DNA of 64,000 nucleotides from Xanthostigma xanthostigma (taxonomy: Eukaryota > Arthropoda > Insecta > Raphidioptera > Raphidiidae). Every line of letters begins with the position of its first letter. The first letter of the stretch is position 1. The notes below the pieces were generated by a model. It did not search any database, was not told where the DNA came from, and saw only the letters and a program-made list of their open reading frames with translations. Below, one piece after another: positions 10,709-23,100 of this stretch. The stretch covers positions 43,178,401 through 43,242,400 of the forward strand of contig OY754465.1 of the NCBI GenBank assembly GCA_963575645.1. The letters are read 5' to 3'. The position numbers and the translations under genes were made by a program.

Positions 10709-11107
10709 TTGAAGGGTTAGGTTTAAGAAACGTTAATTTATGGTATTATTTCAGCATATTTTTAACCATTAGAAAAAATCAGTTTCTAATAACTAATAGG
10801 AAAAGCAAATTTGTTTCAAACGAGATAATATGCCAGAGACCCATTTTAAATATATCTGCATTATCAAATCACATCTAATGACAACAGTGCTATGTAGCCA
10901 TTAGGTTAACGGACAATCGTCTATTAACGAGAAATTATCAGTTAATAATAATGGATAATTATCGGTTAAAAATCGGATATCAGATTCGAGTACTTACCCG
11001 ATTTAAAAATTTAACGAATTTTGTCATCATGTATTGTCCTTTCCCAATTGGATATGTCTACATAATAACAAAGTCAATACTGTTATTTCCCTATTGCACA
11101 ATCAGTA

Positions 11108-14100
11108 TCATTGTTGTGTCCCGCCTATATTCTGAAATTTTTCAAACAAAAGTTTGGTTGCCTTGGCTATGTCGTAAGCACACGCCCGCACTAAATGAAG
11201 ATACGTTGCCGTTTGTGCTGGATCGGGCAGAGCGCTGGCTCTCTGCAGTCCCGCGCATTCCACTTGTAGCCTGGCCGTACCGACAACAAGTTGTCTAATA
11301 AGTTGTCTTATTTCACCCGAATCTCCACCGATGTGTGGCACGACTGCCGTCAATTCTGCAACGCCAACTCTGATCCGTTCTGCGCACGGCACTGCGCAGT
11401 CTTTACGCTGCCCCTCGGCCTGGATGCATCCCCACAACTCTTGGATGCGACGAGTCACTTGATTCGTCCGACGCGATATCTCATCGGCGACAGACTGCGA
11501 CGGCGTTGTAGTCGTTGCACGGCACTGATACAGGCTCTGCGTCATTCCGCCGCTGACGTCACGCTGGAAACAATAGGGTTATTGACAAAATTTCAAAAAG
11601 TATTTAAAATTAAAGAATAAAGGTATATGTACCCGTAAAAAATATTTTTTCTCATAAATATAACAGATTTGACTCATTATTAGTTGTTTCTTATTTTGAC
11701 TTTAAATTCTGCGCCAAAACGTCAATTGACCTTGACAGCCATGTTTACTGATTGCCTACGTCACAGTAGGCAATCAGTAAACAGTAAGCAAGCGGGTACA
11801 ACGTGACATATAGCAATATAACCAACAGAGTGTTGCATTTAATATGATTGACAGAGTACAATGAATACACCAGAGAACATACACTGAACAGAGATAACGA
11901 ATACACATGGCAGTCAGTGGCACACAGCTACCGGCCATGTTGACTGATTAATGACGTCACGCGCTGTGATTGGTGTTTCAAATCACGTGACACATAGGTT
12001 AAAAATCGTGATTTTTTTTTATTTATTTTAATATATTTAACGCACTTATTTAATAAAAATAATCATTCTAAACGATATTTTAGACCATAAACTTTCATTA
12101 TAACACAGTTTTATATTTAATTTTAATCACTGTCAATAACCCTATTATGATATTACGAAATAGCTGAGTGGGTTAAGTCTCTTAAATTTTTGCAATTTGA
12201 TTCGGGTAAAAAAGCTTGTCTCTCAAATGTTGCACTTTCCCTTAGCTGTCATTCAAGTACGGGTTTTTACTGGCGTGTGGGTTTTAATTGTTTTTATACA
12301 AGTGCGGGAGTGTTGCAAGAGAAAAATATAATTTTGACAAGGTTTAACAGTTAACATATAGCAGGTTAAATTGTAATCATATACATTTAAAAAAATATGG
12401 ATATTAAAAATAGAAACGAGACCTCTCTATTTTCGTGCGAGTTGTTCATAATTACGGCACCTTTATGCGAAAAAGTGTTTTCAGAATTTTTGTGTCAGTT
12501 TGTACCAAATTCACTCAAAATTACTGGACAGACAAAGAGCTTTTATTTTTTAATGCTGTTTGATCTGACATGTCTCTGGCCAGTAGCCGACTGGATGAGT
12601 CTGACCAAGATTAGTACGTAACTCCAATAGTGATGTGTCGCTCCTGAATGAGTCGTTCATAATGAACGACTCCTTTCTCAGAGCGGAGCGAGTCGCTCTT
12701 TTTTTTGTGAATGACTCACTCTGAGCGCCATTGCTCTGTGCTGAGCTGTTCTGTACTGTTGCATTCGCACATTTACAGAGCGCACACAGCACAGGCCACA
12801 GAGGTACTAATGAATTTTGCATTTACGGAGTTATCTTTGCTGAGCCATATAATATTGAATGACACGCTGTAAGTGTAGTAGTACTAAGCTTACAGTGGCT
12901 TAAACCATTCACATTGACGTCGTTGACAAAGATATAATATTGTAACAATAAACATTATTCAAATCTTTGATTAACGTCTGATTAGAACTCTTCAATAAAT
13001 AAAATTATCGACCAATTTTTCAGACAATATATTAACAAAATATAATTAATACATTAACGTTTCGATCCCGATTTGGTACTTCTTCAGAATGGATCTAAAA
13101 ATATAAAAAATAATTAATACTTATTTAGTTTCTATTTATTTTTAACGAAATTCGTGAAAAATAAATAGAAACTAAATAAGTATTAATTATTTTTTCTTAG
13201 TCCGAAATGCGAATAATATAAGATCAGAATCATATTAAAATGAGCTCAGAGCTGAGTGTGTATTGTGCTGTGCAATGTTACGTGACTCCTGAGCATGCAT
13301 GATGACAGTTCACACCTCTGCAGTCTGCACTCTTGTGTAGTGCATACTGTCTAGTGTCGCTCCTTTGAACGACTCCATCTGAGCGACTCTTTTTAGTTAG
13401 CCAGCTCCCAATAAAGAGTCATGTGGACACATCACTAACTCCAAGCTCTAAGTTGAGAGAAAATATGGCGGTATATCAAGTGGCGCTGCAGGCGCACTCG
13501 AACGTGCGCGGAAGCCCATTCGAGGCATTCTGCGCATGTCACGAGCGTGTGTTTCTGTGCAGAGTATCGCATTTCATACTAAGCGCAGGTTCAAAGACGC
13601 TCACAGCGTCGTCTGGTATACTGCTGTATTTTCTCTCAGACGGCCAATTCTAAAAGCGTCGCAGTTTGTCATTTCCCTCTCTAACCTCCTTGGTATATTA
13701 TCAATTAGTACCTAAGCTTAAATAAATGACAAAATTCAAATCAAACCTGATATTGCCAGTCTCGTTCACGCGTTTCGTACATGCTGGCAGGACGCTGCCC
13801 ACTACGAGGACGTATGTCTTGCACGGGCTCCATATCATCCATTGTAACTTGGCCGTTGCTTTGTGGTGAGCTGTTTTTACTGGTTTCCGGTTTTTGTTCC
13901 AGCAACGTCGATTCCATTAAATGTCTCGACGAACTGAGCAATGACATGTCACCTGCAACAAATTAAAGAAAAATTCAGATTATACATCTTAAAATTAGTT
14001 GCGATAGATAATACGAAGCACGTTTGTTAGAAAGTAAAAGAGCTTCAAAACTAAACGCTGTCTCTATCTACAGCAGGGAGTGTTTTTCCAACAATCAGAA

Positions 14101-17100
14101 ACAATCGGTACTGCACTCAGAGCCGGATTTACTATGTAGGCGTTATAGGCGGCGCTTATAGGCCCCCCAAATCTTAGGGCCCCACCAAAGTGAAGAAATT
14201 GAGAAAAAAATGAAAATGAATAAAAAAAAAATGAAAATGAATTTTTTTTTGGATTAGAAAAAAAATTCATATCATACAAACATGAAAGCTAGAAAATTGT
14301 TAGTTTTTTTTTTCAAAATTCTTCGTCATAATTTTTTTTAAGATCTCCAGAAGGTGATAGAATATTTTTATTTTGTAATTTTCTCATTCAATTCCGTGAG
14401 TTGGCTAAAGAATTTAATATAACTATTAAGTCTAATAATGAAAATGAGAAAGCTGAGAAAAAAAAGTGATATAAGTTTTGAGGCTAAATTATACAAATTA
14501 ATAATAGACGAGGAACTTATCGAAACATTTCCAAATGTTGAAATCACTTTGCGAATTTATTTAACATTGATGACTTCAAATTGCACAAATGAAAGAGCTT
14601 TTTCTAAATTAAAATTAATTTTTGGTAAGCTGAGAACGTCGATGGGACAAGATAGAATGAACAACTTAATTTTAATGAGCTCAGATGTCGATTTTACTAA
14701 GAGAACTTAGCTTCGATGATGTAATTGAAACATTTGCAGAAAGAAAAAGTAGAAAAATTTGTTCCTAATTCTATGTATGTACAAATATAAAAATTCTCTT
14801 ATTTATAAATCCCTCAGTAGGTTATAATATATAAAATGTATATATTAAAGTTATAAACGTTATCATTGCATTTATATATTTATTTTTTGGCATAGTATAA
14901 ATTAATTAATAATTTTTCATATTATTTCAAAAGTTCATTTTCAAATGCTATTCTTATTTCAATTGATTTTCGTCCCCTTATATAGGCGATAGCCCCCCCC
15001 CCCCCAGGGTCCCGCCTACGGGCCCCTTCGCTTCTTAATCCGGCTCTGACTGCACTATGAACTTACCAATAGAATTGAACCCCGATGAGGAAGTGACTTC
15101 ACAAGGTCGGCCATTGAGTTTTGTGCGCAGGTCACAGTTTTCAAGACTCAGCCTTTCCAATAATGTTCGCAACGTTCCTACCTCGGCACGGAGTTCAGCG
15201 ACCATACTGTCTGACAGGCGTAGTTTCTCGGCTAATTTCTGGACGGTTTGCTGGTCCGAAATGTGATTGTTCGAACACGCTGTGGGCTGAGAAATCCGCT
15301 GGCATTCGTCCGATTTCTAGTAAGCGAAACAAAACAAGATTTGTATCGGCATCAGTTGCGCTGTTTGTTTTTTTTCACGTTTGTTTTGTCCAAATCACTT
15401 TTTAAATAGACATAGAGATTGATAAATTTCCCACATTATTTAATTTTGTGATTTTTATGCAAATATATAGTTTGATGTTTTATTACAGCATCGGATCTTT
15501 TCCAGGAACTATGTTGTCGGTACTTAAATTTCACATAAATTATATGTGCTAATGAACTCAACTTGCTATAAGGGGGTGTCTCAAAAGTAGATCGTCACAA
15601 GTCAATCACAGATACAAAGAGATAAAGATAACAAAAAAAAAACAAAAAAAACAAGCGACGAACATGTACTTTTATCACGAATTCACTAACCAAATTAATA
15701 AAGGTGTTACCAGTGGCGGATTTGCCCCAAGAACCAGTAGGCCAGGGCCTAGAGCGGTCAATCGTGATAAAACACATTATGACATATGGTGGGCCACACT
15801 GCACAGTGCAGTCTGCACCGCATTGTATAACAATAATCTTCCTAAAAAAGTGATTGGAATATCTAATTTAGATCAATATTTTGGATAGTTAGGTTTTTTT
15901 TTAAATGTATTTAAAACAGACAACTTATTAAAATCAACAGTGTTGAGTTATTGTCGAGGATATATTTTTTTTTTCAATTTGAGTTTAGGTCACATAACGC
16001 TCTTCTAAGATGATTTTACATCAGCCTTGTTTATAGCGCGCAACGTCTAAGTTCAAAAATGAGTATAATATACAGGGTGTCTCATTAAGAATGGGACATA
16101 GAACAACCGCAGATTCTCCAATTCAAAATAAAACGATTAAGCGAAATATGCTTAGATAAAATGTTACTCGTTTCCGAAATACAGGGTGTTGAAGTTGAAA
16201 ACTGAAAAATTATTAATGTCCATAATTTTTTTAATACACCGTATAATTTTACTCAAATCGGCACACTTGTAAAATATCATAAAATGCACCTAACAATAAA
16301 AAAATTAGTTCAGTACGCTCTATCAGTGACGTACGGCAGGAGTAAGTAATGCTTGTACCCCTTCTAAATGTTACGTCGCTGTCTAAATTTTAATTTTTAC
16401 TATAATTTTAATTTTTTTGATATTTTCTAAGTCAATAATGTACACTTGTTAGTTTGTTGTAAAGTCATTGGTTTTCGAGATATTCGCAGTTTTTTTAAGG
16501 CAAAATTGTAAAAATGAATATTATTAATAATAATACAAATAAAAAGTACATGTCTATCTATCTTTAACTGCGAATGTCTCGAAAACCAATGACTTTACAA
16601 CAAACTAATAAGTGTACATTATTGACTTAGAAAATATCAAAAAAATTAAAATTACAGTCAAAATTAAAATTTAGACAGCGGCGTAACATTTAGAAGGGGT
16701 ACAAGCATTACTTACTCCTGCCGTACTCCACTGGTAGAGCGAGTAACATTTTTTCTAAGCATATTTCGCTTAATCGTTTTATTTTGAATTGGAGAATCTG
16801 CGGTTGTTCTATGTCCCATTCTTAATGGGACACCCTGTATATAGTGTATATTAAATATGCAATGATCCCTGAAACCTCGGAAAATATTACAAACTAGAAG
16901 CTATTATAGTTAACTAAATTTCTGAATCGATTTCTATAAAAGTTGGCAATAAAGTAAAGTCATTATGTAGTGGTAGTCTATATGATGGGTGCTGAGAAAG
17001 GGGCGGCTGGTACTTACTACATGGCCTGGGGCCTAGGGCGGCCAACACTGCAAATCCGCTACTGGGTGTTATTACCCAAAACGTGCTATAATAACAAATA

Positions 17101-20100
17101 ATTCTTAAAAACAGTAAACCGTTTAGAAGTGTTTTGTGATATTAGATTTTATGACAGGAAACAACTAAAGACTCACTTTTAACGGAGTGAGGGCAGCGTA
17201 ATCGTCATCAGATGCCACTGAATCGTACAAAGGTTCGTCATCGGAAATCTGCGATATATGCTTATTGGTCTCGGCATTACGAGAATTGCGTTCTGCAAAA
17301 CAAATATATAGGGGCAAAAATCAAAACATTGTTGCGCTAAATAATGTCTCGTTATACGGTTATCCGCAACGGTGCTCTTTTGGTTTTCTAGCTTAGTTCG
17401 ATTTACGAGTCAAACAGTGTCAATATATGACCAAGAAAAATTACTAGTGGTCGAAATTCGACCGTAATTCCTTAAATTTTTTAGTTTGAACGTTATTTAG
17501 GTTCTTATATGGATTTCTCCTGAATCGATTTTACCTGTGTTAATTCGTACACACCTGATTCAAAATTCTTACATTTCCTTGCATCTATATTTTGGAAATG
17601 GCTAAATATGTGAAACAGAATATTGCTTCCTTCATTCATAATAATGAAGTACATGATTATAATACGCGCCAAAACAATAATGTTTATATAGGCTATTACC
17701 GGCTCAGTTTTTATAAAAAATGTCGCGTATGTGCTGGCAGTGCTATTTATAATAAATTGCCTGAATCAATCCGACACATCAACGACTTTAACAGCTTCAA
17801 GCGTATTAAAAAAAAAAATTAATTGAGCAATGTTTTTATTCCCTAGACCAGTGATTCCCAAAGTGGTCTATATCGACCCCCAGGGGTCGACGACAACTTG
17901 CAAGGGGTCCATGTCAGGGGGAAAAAAAATTCAGGGCCCATGAAATGAAAATGGGGGTCAACGTAGTGAATCTCCTAACAAAAAAAGAAACAAACTGGAC
18001 ATCGTTAACCAAAGAGATTTAAGATTAAATCTAACTAAATTGATGCCAAATGTTGAAAATTTATTATTAAAGCATCAGGTTCATCCCTCACACTAAAAGC
18101 ATTTATTTTTTGCTTAGTTAATTTATGTAACAGAAAGTAAATTTTAATTGTATCGTTAAATTTGAATCTAATTAATAAATGTATAAAACTAAACATTTCA
18201 CACTACATTTCACTACCGTTATAAATTTAAATCGTTAAAAGTGAGTAGCACTATACCGGTTGTCAAAAATACATTTTAAATTAATGAATTTGCAAAAAAT
18301 CAATATCAGATAAGCGGGGGGTCTACCCAAAACCGAAAAACATGGCAAGTGGTCTACGAGACAAAAAAGTTTGGGGACCTCTGCTCTAGACGATTTTTAT
18401 AACTCATAAGCTGTATTTATGGTACGTTTTTACTATTCTATTTCTGCTTTAAATCTTGCATTTTGTATGTATATTGACTAGTCAATTCAAACTATGTTTG
18501 ACGTTATGATAAATAAACTATCTTTCTATCTCTAAACATATATTGTGTATTCCCCTTATTAAAACGAAGAGATGTATGTTTCATCACAATATGTACGAAT
18601 TAACACACTCAAATCGTTACCACAACTTTTTTCCTTCCCGTATTTATATATGATTTAAAAAGGCAAAACAATAAGCGCAGGATCAATTTTCTAAACTATA
18701 AGTTCGTCTGTGATGATGACGGCATAGTGTGATTTAATTCTTCGTTCTTATGTTTTTCTTGTCAAATTCTGATTAGGTTGTTTGTCGTTAAACTGTTTTT
18801 TATGCAAATTCTACGGTACAAATTGTACATACTGTAAATCTGGCATTCGACCAACGCAAACATGCTATATTTTATAAAACTCTTTTGCGATTAAGATGCT
18901 TGGAGATCATTAAATACTATTACCAACAGGCTGCACACTCTTCGTTGAAATACACAACTGAAATATCGCACGATTATCAAAACACTTCGCACACTTCATA
19001 TGAAGCGGGGAAGCGATTGCTAGATCAAATGAAATTGCGATAGAATCTCCAAGCTAGTGTTGGGCATAATCGATATATTTCAATAATCGAATGAATCGAA
19101 ATAATCGGTTTTTATAATCGAATGATCATTCGAATTATCGATTATGAATGATTCGAATGATCATTCGAATTATCGATTATGAATGATGCGCAAACTTGGC
19201 AATTATTAATTTCGTTTTATTTACTTTTACAGTAGGTATAAGCGAATGATCATTCAAAATATCGATTATGAATTATGTTCAAACTTTGCAATTTCGATTT
19301 GTTAATATTACTTAACACAATATTAATAATGGAATCGCTGGTATGATCGAATAGAAATAGAAATATATTTGTTATGCCCTAGATGGATACATCGTCAATT
19401 TACATTAGGAGTTAAACATTAAAATTTAAAAAATCCTTAATGTCATAAAAACAATTTTTTAGGAATTTGATTTAATGCAGGAACCGAATGATATATCGAT
19501 ATATCACATTAATATCGACAGTGGACATAGCAATAGTACTGTGTCGGGATTTATTATTCATTTCATATTTCATAATCGATTCAAGCGAATGATATCTCGG
19601 TTGCCATAATCGAATGATCGATTATTCGGCCATAATCGAAATATTTTGATTATATCATTCATAATCGCCCAACACTACTCCAAGCTATTGTTTAATCGTG
19701 TGAATAAACGAGAACTTATGAGTAGCTGAAAAATCGTCGAATTGCGATGCAGTTACTAAGTAGCGCATTTTCGACACAAAAATTAGCATGTGTGCATTGG
19801 ACCCAAAACACGTGATTGAAGGCAAATAAATCTCGATTTTGAAACGGTCACTATTATTAAAATTTCATGTTTATGCGACTTCAAGACACAACTATATTAT
19901 ATCAAAGATTGTTTTTTTGTATCAAATCAAAATTTTTGTATATTGGTAAAGATTTCTTGCCGTGTGAAAAGCGAGCAGACAACTGCCTCCTACGGCCATC
20001 CACTAGAACGTCCAGCACAACTGCATTGAATTCTTTATCTTCCAGTCGAGCCAATTTTTGTCTGGCTTGGTTACGTGTCGTGCTGTACTCCGGACACACG

Positions 20101-23100
20101 GGTAGAAAAGGAACACCTCCTCGACAGCTCAGCGCTCCCGGAGTCTTCACCCAAACTGAAGTTGCAAAAAATATGAAATATGTGTGAGAGGAGAAGCTAT
20201 TTCAATTTCTTAATGCGTAATTTTTTTACAATTGATATTTATCTACATTTATCTGGCCAAAGACAAGAGTCAGGCCAACCACCATTAAAAAAAAATCTCA
20301 ACAGGGATAATTTGGCTCAATCGAGCCCTGTGATAACAAATATATCCATTTAGAGGAAGCAGTTTTTAAGAGATGAAACCAAAAATTTAAATTTAGTTAG
20401 TAAAGTGAATCTCAGTAGGATTGATGTATGTAATTATACGAAAATTCAGGGGACCCTGTTAAACTTTTGAACGGAAAGTCTGACCATTATGAAATTTGGA
20501 TCCAACATTCATCTCGGTAAGCTAAGATGAACCGTGCATACTCGTGCCCCCCCCCCCCATTCGTTCTTTTGCACTCGGATGAAACCGAGACAGACCGCTA
20601 GTAGTTAAATATAAATTACATTTTAGATATTGAAAAATAAGAATGGTTCATCAGTTGACGTCATTCTCGCGGTTTATGGATCGAGGCAACCTCTGTAATC
20701 CACTAACCTTAAATCACCAGAGGCATGTAATTCTTTTTAACCGACTTCAACAAAAAGGAGGAGGTTCTGTGTTCGTCTGTATATTTTTTTTTTTATGTAT
20801 GTTCACCGATTTCTCCGTCAATTATGGACCGATTATCAAATTTTTTTTTTTATTCGAAAGAGTGCACCTCAGAGGTGGTCCCATCAGAACCAAGTCAGGA
20901 TCTGATGATGGAATCCGGAGAAATCGAGGGAAACTCTCAAATTTCAAAGAAACGCATAATGTTTTTTATGTATGTTCACCAATTTTTAGTGTTAGATTAA
21001 CACTAAAAAGAGAAAAATAAAATATTTTTAACAAAAAAATTGAACCGAATTCACACTAAAAAGTAAAAAATAATTGCGTATTGAAATGTTTTGGAGTCGG
21101 TGTAGTTCTCGGAATAGATTTCATTTTGGCTGACACCGACTCCAAAACATTTCAATACGCAATTATTTTTTACTTTTTAGTGTGAAGTCGGTTCAATTTT
21201 TTTGTTAAAAATATTTTATTATTCATTATACTTGTAAATTATTGAAATGGAATTATTAGCGTTCATTTGTTTAACTAACGTTTTAATCACAGATGCACAT
21301 TTAAAAATTAAAAAATCTCGCAAAAAACACACCGTAACCTTAAGGATCGCGCCATGTCGAGTTTATTTCGATACCAAATTTATGTCGGTAGATAGTCCGC
21401 TAGTCGTATCACCTTAAAAATTCGTGTAGGAAGATGCCTAGAGATGTGAGATCAGTATGGCCTTTTTCTATTGCAGCGAAAAAATGGAGAACATTCGAAA
21501 CACAAATTTTTGAAAAAAAGAAATTGATACAGACATTTTTCTAAAATTTACTGTTCAGAATCATTAAAAAATTGATAAACGAGATAGTAACTACTATAAA
21601 TTTCTAAAAATTCACCTGTAATAAAAGCATGCACTATTAACAAGCAAATCAAAATTAAGTCAGTGAAATCTAGTCAAGTACAGTTCAATTCACGAGAAAA
21701 TGTGGGTTTTAAATGCTTCATTTTTTAGTTAAAGTATGAGCAAGATGGCGAGTACAATCATTTATGTGACTGATGAAAAATAGCAACAATTCGTCTCCTC
21801 AATATCCATTATTTCTCGTATATTTCACTGCAGTGTGCTGTACATCAAGATCATATCGAAAGCACTATAGCGTTTTCCACTTTTTGGTTAGGGCATGTAT
21901 TCAAGTTAGACGCGCGGCACCTGCCTGAGGACTGATTTCAATGAGATATCGGACGTTCAATTGGGCTTTTGAATGAAATTTTTTTTTGTCATAAATGGAA
22001 AGATCGTATATAAGTTTTATAACAAAACTATTTTTCTTTTTTTATTTTCGTTATAATTCAAAAGTTATATCAAATTAAAAATAAATTTTTGTACCCAGTT
22101 CCGAGAACGCGCCGACATTTTCCGAACATAATGTGACGTCATAATGTTTTAGTCAATACACATGTAGAAGCCATTGATAGTATACTGCGTATATACATTT
22201 TACCATTATGACGTCACAACTGTCAAAAACAATTTTAGTGCGTTTGCAGTCACGTGATTTTTTTAAATATTTTATCAATTTTAAATTGCTTATAATTAAT
22301 TTAAAAAAAGTTTTTTGAAAGTTTTTCGCATCGATTATCAATATTATTTATAATAAAGTTTTAAAATACAATAAAAAAATCGATAATTATTTTTTTTTTC
22401 AAAAGCCTAAATCAGGCCTATAGTACCCAGATATGACTTCATGTATTGAGTGCACCCTACGCTGAAGTCACGTTTCCAACTCAACGTCAAATTCTACACC
22501 GGTGCTCGGAGTGTACTGTGATTAAGTGTCGATAAATTAAAAAACTTTTTAAAAAAATACAAAAACTAACGTCTTCAAAATGGATTTCAAACTAATATAA
22601 TGCACGTATTATCAGAACAAGACAGATAAAATGAATATAAGCAAATAACAAATTTTTACATTAAAAATGACAATTGGATTCTGGGGAAAAATATTAAGGT
22701 TTTTTATTGCTTCTATGCAAAGTTGCTCAACACGTATTGATACCCCAGAGCACAAGTATTAACACTTATCTGACATTGAGTCAGCCGTAATTCTACATAG
22801 TAATACAGTGTGCACTTTTTGACTTTTAGTGCGCACTGAAAATATTTACGTGGGAAACGCTACAGTACTAAAAGTTTGAGGTTAGAATGCAACTATTTCC
22901 TGCTTGTGATTTATTAATAATGTTCGTCTGTTTTTTATATGATTTTGTTGTTCAGCACAAATATATTCTGTAAAAAACAAACGAAGATGCATCTTTTAAA
23001 AACAAAAACAAATCAAACGTACGTTCTTAGAATTATACATCAAATAGTGCAACTGTATAAATAAACATAAAACCATTCTTTACAGATTTAACAAAAAATA

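Noticed and set aside
11291..11620. 109-aa plus-strand ORF
   Set aside because: Antisense of the Git FAT-like exon, running into a transposon end.
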